From: Impatiens glandulifera
Taxonomy: Eukaryota > Streptophyta > Magnoliopsida > Ericales > Balsaminaceae
Length of the DNA stretch: 64,000 nucleotides
Assembly: GCF_907164915.1 (NCBI RefSeq)
Contig: NC_061863.1
Location: forward strand, 35,747,382-35,811,381
Direction of reading: 5' to 3'
Made by a program: the position numbers and the translations under genes. A model generated the notes under the pieces. It searched no databases. It was given only the letters and a program-made list of their open reading frames with translations, and was not told where the DNA came from. This document shows, piece by piece, positions 11,103 to 20,972 of the stretch (position 1 is its first letter; each line of letters opens with the position of its first letter).

Positions 11103-13328
11103 AAAATGCGGTTAGTGTGTTATACCAGGCTCTAGGGACTTGCTTTAGACCGTATAAAGCTTTGTTTAACCGGTATACATGGTTGGGTAGTTTAGCATTT
11201 TTGAAACCGGGTGGTTGTTCAACATATACCTCTTCACGTAAGTCACCATTCAAAAAATGCACTTTTAACATCCATTTGGAAAACCTTAAAGTTTTTGAAG
11301 GCAGCAAAAGCTAGAAAAATCCTAATAGCCTCAATCCTAGCTACAGGGGCAAATGATTCTTCAAAATCAATGCCTTCTTTCTGTTTGTATCCTTGTGCCA
11401 CTAATCTGGCTTTGTTCCTCGTGACCAAACCGTCTTCATTGAGTTTATTTCTAAATACCCATCTTGTTCCTATGACCGACTGATTTTTCGGTCTGGGGAC
11501 TAGGTACCAGACTTTGTTACTCTCAAACTGGTTTAACTCTTCTTGCATTCCCAAGATCCAATTCGGATTTGACAATGCTTCATCCACTCTTTTCGGCTCA
11601 ATCTGGGATATAAAGGCGGAATTGAAGTATTCCTCCAGAATTTGACGCCTAGTTCGAACAGGTTCTGAAGGGTCACATATGATTAGCTTAGGAGGATGTT
11701 TAGTGTTCCTTTTGAGGTTCGGTTCAGGAGTGTCTACCAAATCACCGTTTACTTGATCAATGCTAGACATATTGGTAGGCTGAACATGATTGTCAGACCG
11801 ACCGATTTCCTTGGTTTGGACCGAAGTGTCAGCTTCCTGTCGTGGGACAGCTTGATCCGGCTGGGTTTCATCATTACCCATTTGGTCATGGACAAACCGC
11901 CTGAAAACCGGAATCTCATCTTCACTATCAGAATGGATATTGTTATTTTCCAGTCTGTTGTGTAGATCAAAGCATGATGCAGTGTTGCTTTCAACCGATT
12001 CATCGAAAACAACATCAAGTGATTCCTCCACGGTTAAGGCTCTATTGTTATACACTCTATATGCTTTACTCACTACTGAGTAACCTAACATGATCCCAGT
12101 ATCGGTTTTTGCATCAAAAGCAGATAGATAGGTTTTTACCATTTATGTGAATATAGCATTTACAACCGAAAATCTTAAGATACTTGAGGTTGGGAACTCT
12201 ATCAAAATATACCTCATAAGGTGTTTTGTTGTGAAACTTGTTAATCAAAGACCGATTTTATGTATAACATGCAGTATTGATAGCCTCAGCCCAAAATTTT
12301 TGAGCAATACCCGAGTCGACTATCATGGACCGTGCGGCTTCCTTGAGAGTTCGGTTTCTTCTCTCGGCCATGCCGTTTTGTTGAGGAGTCCTAGCACTAG
12401 ACAACTCGTGTCTACTACCGGATTCATCAAGAAATGCGGTTAAAGTACTGTTTGTAAATTCGGTACCTCTATCACTTCTAATGCTATTAATGCGTGTTGA
12501 TTTTTCATTTTGCAAACGTTTAAGCAGTGTGATCAAATTTGATGCGGTTTCACGTTTGGATGGTAAGAATATTACCCATGTATATCTAGAGTAATCATCA
12601 ACAACTACCATAGTGTAAAGCATACCTCCTAGGCTGATGACCTGAATCGGTCCAAATAAATCCATGTGAAGAAGATCTAAGCATCGGTTAGATTGAATGT
12701 GTCCTTTACTCTTAAAGGTTGACCTAGTTTGCTTACCCATTTGACATGCTGAACAAACCTTATCCTTATTTAATACTATGTTAGGAATTCCGTCGACTAA
12801 CTTTTTACCGCGAATATAATTTAAGGTTTTCATGTTCAAATGGTTTAGTCTCTTATGTCACAGCCAGGTTTGATCAGTCTTAGCTATCATGCAAACAGGA
12901 TATTCTACTTTAGTTTTCCAGTCTACCTTGTAGATGTTTCCTAGCCTGTTTCCGGTTAGTAGTATGGTACCTTGAGAGTTCTTAACTAAGCATGCCTGTT
13001 TAAGAAATTCTACAGTGTACCCAGTATCACACATTTGACTAATACTTAGCAAATTAAAACGTAGGTTTTCAACTAAGAGTACATTATAAATTGTCAAGTT
13101 ACCATGGACAATCTTACCCTTTCCCACAGTTCTACCTTTTGAGTTGTCACCGAAAGTGATTAGTGCACCGGTTTCTATTCTGATGTCGGTTAGAAGATTG
13201 TTGTTCCCGGTCATATGCCTGGAGCAACCACTATCCAAGTACCATTCAGAGTTTCCTAGCCGTTTCTTTAAATCCTGCAAAATGTACATATTTACAACTA
13301 TTTGGTACCCACATTTACTTGGGTCCAC
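11071..13328 (-). pseudogene. E2 pol: protease, integrase, truncated reverse transcriptase
   Basis: Protease [10 protein letters not shown] lies near 13240. The pre-integrase GNIYKVDWK is followed by the HHCC finger (HKRLNH...CSACQMG). Integrase shows [14 protein letters not shown] and GMAERRNR. Then come the linker and RT up to [14 protein letters not shown]. Defects I can place are a stop at 12855 (TGG to TGA after QTWL), a stop at 12255 (CAA to TAA after CYT), an extra C near 12135, and an extra T in a T-run near 11245. RT ends inside the palm: TAFL is followed by residues read out of the LTR. YVDD and RNase H are absent. Confidence 0.9.
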
Positions 13329-13390
13329 ATGCGATTAGTCCCTTGGGTATCCAGACCTTGACAAACCGGACAGCTTTCCTGGTCAATGTC

Positions 13391-15091
13391 TTAACTACTT
13401 TTCTTGCACTCAGTTTTGAGTCTTTCTGTTTTCCTAAGAAGGCCCTGTGTGGAGATGATCTTTGGTTTTATCCTATGAGGTTGTGAGTCGGCTTTTCTTT
13501 TATTGAACAGGTTGGCTTTCCTTTTCTCAGGGTGAAGCCATTTCTCAAAATCAGTCGGACCTACATAGGTTAATTTGTCTTCCGTATAATAGGCAGTTAA
13601 TTCCTCTTCAGCGGTTAAGGAACTTCTTATAAAACTTATAAAGGGAAGATCATCCTTTGTGAGCCTTACTTTGTCTAAGTGTTTTTGGCTTTGGGATCTA
13701 TTGTTTTTGTAACCTAGACCAAACATGCAAGTAGGGTGTCTTTTATAACTACACATTTTTCTTACCATTTCACTAGAACTCTTATATGCGGCCATTTTAT
13801 ACTAAAGTCGGGCATTTTCCTCCTTGGTCAATTCTCGAACTGGCTCATTAGACTGTTCGGTCTTAGATGGTGGCTCAGGTGCTAACTCGGTTTCTAAGGT
13901 AGGGGTTTCATCAGGTTGTATGATCTCTGGTTCGGTCAGAATTGGTACTATAAGGTCGGCTCTAAAGTTGGGTTGCTTAGGTAATAGGGCTAGTAGGTTC
14001 TTATACTCTGCTACCATATCATTCAATGTATTGTATAACTCATCTTTAGTAAATTCTTCACAAGGAGAGTCAAATACCTGTTCCTCATTTGCCATAAGGC
14101 ATGTGAGTTCATCATCACTGTCACTGTGAGCCCATAAGCTTCCTCCATCATCGGCTATCAGTGCTTTCTGAACCTCACTTCCTTCACCGGTTTGTTGATA
14201 GTTATTTCGGTTATTTTGATTGTCCGGTTTCCGGTCATCACTCCTCGGTTTTCTGCATTCCCACTTGAAATGTCCTAAACAGTTGCAGTTATAACATCTT
14301 ACATTGGATTTATCGCCATAGTTGTAGTTGTTTGTCGGTTGGCTCTTTTTCATGAACCTCCCAAATTTTTGTGCGAGCATTGCCATGGAATTCTCAGTGA
14401 ACTGTTCAGCGGTTCTGATCGATGCAGGTGCAACAGGTTCTGTGGATTTTATTAGTGCTCTAGTTGAGGTTGAGGCTGAAACTTATTCTTCAGTCCTAGA
14501 CCTCATTTCAAACTCAAATGCCTTAAGGTCTTCGAATACATCGTGTAGTTTCATCTTACTTAGGCAGTTTGATTCCCTCATTACCATTGTCTTTATGTCC
14601 CATGCACTTGGAAGAGATCTTAGCGCTTTCATGATGACCTCCTTGTTATCATACCTCTTGCCAAGAGTTGCTAGCTCGTTTAACACACCTGTGAACCGAT
14701 CACTATATTCTCTCATTGTTTCTCCCGGTTTCATCTTGATGCTTTCAAACTTCTGAGTAGCTACCATTACCTTGTTTTCCTTGGTTCTTTCATTTCCCTC
14801 ATTAATCTGTATAACCATTTCCCATGTTTCCTTTGCGGTTTTGCAGTCTCTGATTTTGCAGTACGTGTTTCTGTCCACACCGTTGGAGATCCAGTTTCTG
14901 GCATGGTTATCCAGATTATTTCTCCTCCTGTCTTCAGCTGTCCAATCCTTCCTGTCCTTGTCAATGATTATCGGTCCTTCGGCTATTATGAACTGCATCT
15001 CATCATCCATGGTGATTAACTGTAGGTGCATGCGCGCCTTTCAGTTGGCAAAGTCATCACCTTCTAGAATTGGGGGCCTATCAAAAGACAT
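13391..15091 (-). pseudogene. E2 gag (capsid, CCHC knuckle, C-terminal spacer)
   Basis: The ATG at 15091 gives MSFDRPPILEGDDF, followed by a TGA about codon 17 (probably TGG). The capsid-like part includes MKPGETMREYSDRFTGVLNE and LRSLPSAWDIKTMVMRE, ending at a stop near 14483. The next open block (14386-13802) starts AQKFGRF and holds a complete knuckle CYNCNCLGHFKWEC (C-x2-C-x4-H-x4-C). Block 13795-13391 has KRHPTCMFGLGYKN and WLHPEKRK, a conserved spacer before the protease also seen in E1 and M2. The UBN2-type gag and this knuckle fit Sireviruses. Confidence 0.85.
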
Positions 15092-15116
15092 GCTTGCTTG
15101 AGTATTGAAACTAACT

Positions 15117-15128
15117 GCTTTGATACCA
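15117..15128 (-). other. E2 primer-binding site, initiator tRNA-Met type
   Basis: The minus strand reads TGGTATCAAAGC, two bases after the end of the 5' LTR. The usual plant tRNA-iMet site is TGGTATCAGAGC, so one base differs. Confidence 0.85.
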
Positions 15129-15130
15129 AT

Positions 15131-16432
15131 TGTTAGGATCTAGGTCGCGGCTGGGGGACCGGAGTTGGGTCGGTTAGCGCGTCTCACTCAAAGGTGGTGA
15201 TTAATCCGGTTAGAGATTAACACCGGGGTTTCAATACTACACAAACTGTCAGAAACCCTTGAACCAGGTTCAAGCGCGGAAGAGGTTTGTTTCAGGTTGA
15301 AGCAGCACACTCACAAGATAGGCAGAACCGGTTTTTAATAGGACATGTTTGGGTGTTGATGGGTCGGTTTTGGATCTTAGTGATTCGGTTTAAGTAATGT
15401 AGAGTCGGTCAAAGCTGTGTAAGTAGGTTAGTACATATCGGTTAGAACGTAGAACCGGCAGAAAGTAAATAACAAGACAGGTTTTTTATGGATGTTCGGA
15501 GATAAAACTCCTACGTCACCCCTTCCTCTCGAAACCGCGAGAAGGATATTCACTAAGGAATACAAACACAATCCGATCGAGACTTATTTCCTGCTCGATA
15601 ACACCCGTACAATTTTAACCGAAATTGTAAATACACACTTCAACTTAGCACTTAAGCTTTTTAGAGATAGAACACAATCTTATCACTTGTAAATTAATTG
15701 TCCACTGTGTCCCGCATTTACTCCTCTTCAACTCCTCCTTTTATAGGTGAAATGTGCCAACGGTCACATTTCATTTTCTTGAATTTAATTAGTTGAGCAG
15801 AGGTTCAGTGATTCAGACCTGGCGGTCAACTTTTCAGACCTGGCGGTCTGTTCTTCTAGTATGTAGGTCAAACCGGCTAGGTTTGTCTTTTACTCAATGA
15901 GATAACTATCGGTTAGACAGTTGTCTGTACTTGGGAGATATCCTGAAGTAGAAAGATCTTGTAGGACTGTCTTCTGTAGCCTGTAGACTGTCCTCAGACT
16001 TGTATGGATATGGCAATGTTCAATCTGTTCCTTTGGTATCATTCGCAACAGATACCCGAAGTATCTTCTTATGCTTGTAGGTTATTTGTGTTAACCGGAT
16101 GGCTTCCGGTTATTCATTTGGCTTCTAAATGACCGACTGTCTGGTGTTTCCGGCCTTCAGTTTTGACCGATCATGCCTTCTTTGTGCGATCATGTTTCTG
16201 GTCAGTTTAGGTGTTTGACCGGTTGAGTTTCTTAATCGGTTCAGTGATTTGACCGGTCCGGTTCTTTGTCTGTTCCTGCATAGAGGATTTGTTTGTGTTA
16301 AGTTCTATTAACCGGTCTAATTTTATCTAACAGTCTATTAATACCATCAAATTAGTTTTTCCCTCCATTTGCACATAAATGTGGAGGGCTTTGTCATGTT
16401 TTATTTTGGCTGATAGAATATCCTTTACATCA
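15131..16432 (-). repeat. E2 5' LTR
   Basis: Second LTR copy, about 1.3 kb, with TGTTAGGATC on the plus strand next to the primer-binding site and CATCA at the outer edge. The TATA box CTATAAAA is on the minus strand at 15739-15746. Differences from the left copy are few, including a short deletion near 15940. Confidence 0.9.
15485..15546 (-). promoter_or_regulatory. Conserved LTR hairpin block (E2 5' LTR)
   Basis: Same block as at 10141-10202: stem TCTCG/CGAGA, then GGGTGACGTAGGAG, then CTCCGAACATCCATAAA on the minus strand. Confidence 0.75.
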
Positions 16433-16720
16433 AAGCCAATCATGTTATGATGAGAAGTAGAGGATATGATCCCTACTAGTTATTTAGGGTTAGTGGTTGA
16501 AAGGACGTTGGCCTTGCTTAACTCATTGATGATTACTTTCCTATGCTATATAGAGTACATAAAGAATTCCCAATTAGAAAGGTTGGAATTTGTCCTTTTT
16601 AGTTGATTTAGGAGACTATCTCCTGGGTGAAGAGCTCTTGGATCATCTTTCCTTCTAATTCCTGTAGGAAGCTAGGAGATGGACTCATCGTTGTCTAATG
16701 TGGTTTTCATGAAACTAGAA
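16433..16720 (-). pseudogene. Gypsy gag-protease junction region
   Basis: Broken minus-strand frames read like FQPFYDWEFFMYSI, HRKVIINELSKANVLS and ISSTSHHNMIGF. These resemble the stretch before the SDxELPxEG/NGSALN protease region of Tat elements. The frame stops at E2. The SDxELP part does not appear on the other side, at 9786. Confidence 0.55.
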
Positions 16721-17429
16721 TGGAAATTTGTTCCACCACGTGTTGACGCGATGTGTATTAGGCGTAGATGTGGCAGCCGTTTTTTATGTCTACCATTCAG
16801 AAGTTTCACCAGAGCGGGTTTTGGACTTCTCTTTAGGCCAGGGATCGATCATGTTGATCTCTGGTTCGGTGTCATAGATCAGGTCCAGTAACACATTGAA
16901 GTCAAGGAATTATTCATCAATGGTGAGCATATTTACATTGTGATTCGGTAGGCGATTCTTTTCTATTTCTGGTTTGGATATCACGTTCTGATCAAAAATT
17001 CTAGAACAGGTGTTTGATGGCACTACAATTGTCGGTAGTGTGGACCTTTGCTTGGTGATAGTCGCACCAAGCATTCTCATATTTTCTCAAGAATGGTCTA
17101 TTTGTTCTTGGGGAAAGGGGTTTGACGAGATTATTTTGCTGAAAATCTTTATCACTTTACTTTAAGGCATCTCTAGGTCATCAAAGACTCTAGGGGTCTA
17201 GGTGCTTTTGGAGGTGTAGTTTTGGTAGGAGTGGTTATACCTACCATAGGTAATGGAGACTTACTTGGGCTCTCCTTTTGAGGCGATTGCTCCTTCCAAG
17301 CAGTAATTACCTGGAGCACTTCAGTCTTTTCTTTTTTCGAGAAACGACTCAGGAGTAGGGTAACTTTGACTTATTTTCCCTCTTTCCTTTCTTTCTAGAT
17401 AGCTTCATTGAGGTTATTGTCAGTCTTTA

Positions 17430-18430
17430 TAAATTGCTTCATAATCTGGATGTTTTGACGACTAATCCAACAAAATATTGTCCTTTAATATTTTTTAGAA
17501 TCATATCGATTTATCGTTGTTCGCTCGAGAGGGAATCGAGTTTCTCGGTGATAACTTTCCATCTTTCAATAAACATGGAGAATTTCTCATTTTCTCCTTA
17601 TTTGATTTTCCTCAACATCTTTTCTGGTCGTTCGAGGTTGAGATGCATAGAGAAGCGTTCTATGAATGTTGCAACTAGTTCTTCTATGATCTATAGATAA
17701 ACTATATTTTGATGGTGATACCAACGTAGAGAAATTAGATATAACTGGGGGAATAAGTGGAGAACATTTAGTTCTCTAAGTCTTAATGAGTTCATTGAAG
17801 AGGAGTCCATTTTGAAAAAGACAAACAAATCACTTTTTCCTATTTACTTAAATATAGATGGAAGTTTGATGCTTATTAGAATAACTGACTGTTCGACAGA
17901 TTTCATGACGTCTTTCCAGTCATGTCCTCTTTAGTGCTTTTTCCCTTCGCTAACTTGTTTATTCGGGCTTGCATTTATACTTGGCCTTAACTCTAGCCAT
18001 CTGTCATTCATATTTCGTTAGAGGTGGTTGATCAACAATTGGAATTTGCTTTTTCTGTGTTCATAGAGGGTTGATTACCTCCTCATGTTGTACCCGTGTA
18101 GTTAGGTCGATATCATCTTTAGAGTCTTCGTAGAGAGAGCCTTTATCTTGGGCTTGCTGACCAGTATGATGGGTTTTAATGGGGTGAACATAACCAGGAT
18201 TGTCTTGTTAGGAAATCGAGGATAAGGAGGATGTTTTGGGATGTAAACAGAATTTATTGATTAGCTAAAGAAGTTGCGATCAATGCGGGTTGCTTCGTTA
18301 CAGCTTTAAAGCCTCCTTAATTTCTCTAAACTCGAACGTTGAGAACGTTTCAGGTACAAAGGGTTCTTCAACCATCTAGTGGCATTTAAAACGTCCAGTT
18401 GGATCTCTCTTTCGGGAGGTCATGTCATCT
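17430..18430 (-). pseudogene. Gypsy gag remnant
   Basis: Between 17700 and 17430 the minus strand reads EELVATFIERFSMHLNLERP, then FSMFIERWKVITEKLDSLSS, then MILKNIKGQYFVG. This is the core of a Ty3/gypsy gag (FxxRF...RWR...L). Two stops and shifts interrupt it. Upstream to about 18430, EEPFVPETFSTFEFREIKEA and GSLYEDSKDDIDL look like its N-terminal part. Confidence 0.65.
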
Positions 18431-18679
18431 TGTTTCAATCGTGGACTATTGTGAAGAGAAAAATATGAGAGTTTGCAGATGTAATAAAGTACAAATGTAA
18501 TACATTTGCATATAAAATGAATCCTAGAGAGTGAGCATATCTTTTATGATTCGATAAAAAAACATAGAGTTGTTGTATTCACATACTCTCTAGTTTGATA
18601 TGGACATGACTGTCTTGCTATATTTACAAAGAGAGTCTAAAAGGGAAAACGTTCAGGATTATAGTCTAATAGTTCTACT

Positions 18680-19193
18680 TAGGGGTGTTCAATATTTGGT
18701 CTGAACTGAATATCCGACTGAATTAATCGAATTCAAGTTTTATTTTCCGTTTTTAAATCGAATTTCAAACATTTTCGAATTCAAATACGGTTTTTGTATT
18801 AGTTTTCGAGTTTGGGTTTCAACTCGAACACGAAACCGAAAACTGAATTCATTTTTTTATTCATTCATTTAAACTTAGCTTAAGAAAAAGTTTGAATTCA
18901 AGATTTTATAATAAAAGAAGAAGAAAGAAAAGTTCCAATGGTCTAGTGGTAGAATAGTACCCTGCCATAGTGCACACCCGGGTTTAATTCTTGGCTGGTA
19001 CAATTAATTTTGAGTTTATTAGGGGAACTATAGAAATTCAGTTTGAATTCAAATTCAAATTCGAATTAGGTTCGGTTTAGTTAGAATTTATTCAAATTCG
19101 GTTCAGTTTTCGAATTGGCTAAAAAAATTAAAAATTCGAATAAACCGAACTAAGGAACTCAAATAACCCAAAAAATGAACTGATGAACACCCT
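18680..19193. mobile_element. Non-autonomous TIR element carrying a tRNA-Gly-like sequence
   Basis: The left end TAGGGGTGTTCA and right end TGAACACCCT are inverted repeats. Both sides carry the same 10-bp sequence TAGTTCTACT (18670-18679 and 19194-19203), a perfect direct repeat read as the target-site duplication. A length of 9-11 bp fits Mutator-like elements better than hAT (8 bp). The interior is rich in GAATTCGAATT-type self-complementary runs, and the two arms can pair over long stretches. There is no transposase. Confidence 0.8.
18932..19002 (+). tRNA. tRNA-Gly(GCC)-like pseudogene
   Basis: The 71-nt stretch matches the plant tRNA-Gly(GCC) pattern: TGGTCTAGTGGTA (A box and D arm), CCCTGCCA (anticodon GCC), ACCCGGG and GGCTGGTACA (acceptor side). 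The T loop reads GGTTTAATT instead of GGTTCGATT, and the acceptor starts GTTCCA instead of GCACCA. Pairing is weakened and the B box damaged, so I call it a pseudogene. It lies inside the TIR element. Confidence 0.75.
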
Positions 19194-19203
19194 TAGTTCT
19201 ACT

Positions 19204-20947
19204 ATAGCCTGTTCATACACTATAAATTTCCTCCTCATCGTTTTTCGGGGACCTCTCGCATTATTCCAAAATGAGGGTCAGGTAATTCTTTCTCTCTTTT
19301 GGAATACAAATTTGAGAAGAATTGTGCCATTTTCGAGGCACCTCGTATAGGCTTTGTGATCGACCAACTTGACTATAGAGATAGAATTTTCCTTGTAAAG
19401 GGTATAAAATCACGACCAAACTTTTTGTAGAGGTATTAAGTGAAGTAGAATGTGATCCATTCGAAGCCCATAAGCATGATCATAGGTATATCATTCAACA
19501 TTTATACAATTCTCTTGATGGGATACCATGGGAGTAAATCCCTAACCTTATCGTCACTTTCCACGAGGGGTCCTAGTGAGGCCTTCCTCATTCTTCAATA
19601 CTGAAGAGAGGGGAATAAGATGTCTCTAGGAAATACTAGTAGAAGGAATAAAATCTTGTCAAGAAACTAGATGTAGAGGACTAGAGGTGAGACTCTTTTG
19701 CTCACGGAAGAGGTTAAGAACGAGTCGTTCAAACCCATCAAAGTTTCTGCCAAGATGATAACCGAGAGGTCTTTGTTTCCCCTACGCATGTGGTATGTTA
19801 TATATAGGATTTTGGAAGATGGCTTATCATCTTATGGAGCCATTAAGAAATGAGCCAATAGGATTGTAGTTGTTATCAAGGAGGATCCCATGGCTAAAGG
19901 GACTTGTCCATTCCTGATTTCCATTTTTGTCCATTTTTGGAAGTTAATGACATTGTTTTTAAGGATTGTTACAGATGTTGTTTTGGTATATTTGTATTCC
20001 TCTTGCAAGATCTTCCTCAAACACATGGATTCTACACGTGGATTTAGGTGCAGAACATTTTTGTTGTCTACCATAAGGATAGCTGGAAATTCTTCTATAG
20101 TTGTCCACAAGACCCTTTTCCCCTTATAATAAACTCGTCTAGTGTGGACCCACCTCCCTGTATTTGCATCATGAAGGTGAGGTTTATTTTGAAGTTTATA
20201 AACTTCATAATGGGGGTTAGTCCGTAGATCCTATGGTTCCACTCATTTTCGCAGAAGTTTTCAACCCATGGGATTAGCACGACATCCATTAGCATGGACA
20301 TCATATGTGATTGGAAATTAAAAATATTTATTAACATGTGTTTATTTTGAAAAGAATGAACATGCTTAGAATTCTCACTTAGACTATACATGCATACACA
20401 TAATACATATATATTAGTCACATAAGGGTTGTAGTGACGAGGTCTTTTGGTTGTCTGGGCACAACAAACAGTCGGCTTGGTGACAATAACCATGTTTTTT
20501 GTTCTAAGGGTAGAATGGGTAAAAGAGTCTCATTCACCGATTGTGGAAGGGGTAAACTCCCACCATAAATAAGGGAATATCAACTCAATTGGGAATTTAC
20601 CCCAACCTCCACAATACGTGCGTCTTATCGGACGACTCATCGCTATAGGGTGGGTCGATCCCGATATCTTAGTTTTTTCTCTCGCAATATCACTCGATTT
20701 GTAACAAGTTGTCATTCCACGTTGACAATCTTTGCACGTAAGTGAAGAAGTATTGATCCAAACTATGCACTTCTTTGAAAGAAGAGGGTGATGTACCCCT
20801 TACACATAAAGGATAAAGGCTTAAAATAGGGATAAAACCTATGTGTCTTTTAAGGTTTTATACTTTGTAAGACAAGACTATTCAGTGTAAAAATGTGCTA
20901 CAAACGTTTTAAAAACTAGGTTTATGTTTTTGAGTTACACATTTAAT
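19204..20947. other. Leader region of gypsy element, no recognisable gene
   Basis: This lies between the gypsy gag and its primer-binding site, so it is probably long 5' untranslated or ORF1 sequence. The minus ORFs 19832-20110 and 20095-20493 show no motif I recognise. Confidence 0.5.
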
Positions 20948-20965
20948 TCCCTAGCAGAATCGCCA
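20948..20965 (-). other. Gypsy primer-binding site
   Basis: The minus strand reads TGGCGATTCTGCTAGGGA. It resembles the TGGCGACTCTGCTGGGGA site I recall from Tat/Ogre elements. It lies 7 nt from the proposed LTR edge (TGTAACCCC at 20973). Confidence 0.7.
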
Positions 20966-20972
20966 AGAAAGC

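Larger units (their letters stand above)
9787..16432 (-). mobile_element. Copia element E2, internally deleted, minus strand
   Basis: Two LTRs (9787-11102 and 15131-16432) bound a 4.0-kb interior with gag, protease, integrase and the first part of reverse transcriptase. The rest of RT, RNase H, all accessory genes and the polypurine tract are missing. RT coding joins the 3' LTR at 11102/11103. The 5-bp flanks differ (GTATA left, AAGCC right), so no target duplication is visible. The interrupted gypsy frame also fails to rejoin: it lacks about 35-40 codons around the protease active site. E2 therefore either inserted with a target deletion or was rearranged afterwards. Gag type, PBS and protein motifs are Sirevirus-like. 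Confidence 0.9.

Noticed and set aside
9782..16437. Target-site duplication around E2
   Set aside because: Flanks are GTATA and AAGCC; shifting the edges by a few bases does not make them match.
18932..19002. Functional tRNA-Gly gene
   Set aside because: The T loop and B box are damaged and the acceptor stem mispairs, and it lies in a repeat element.
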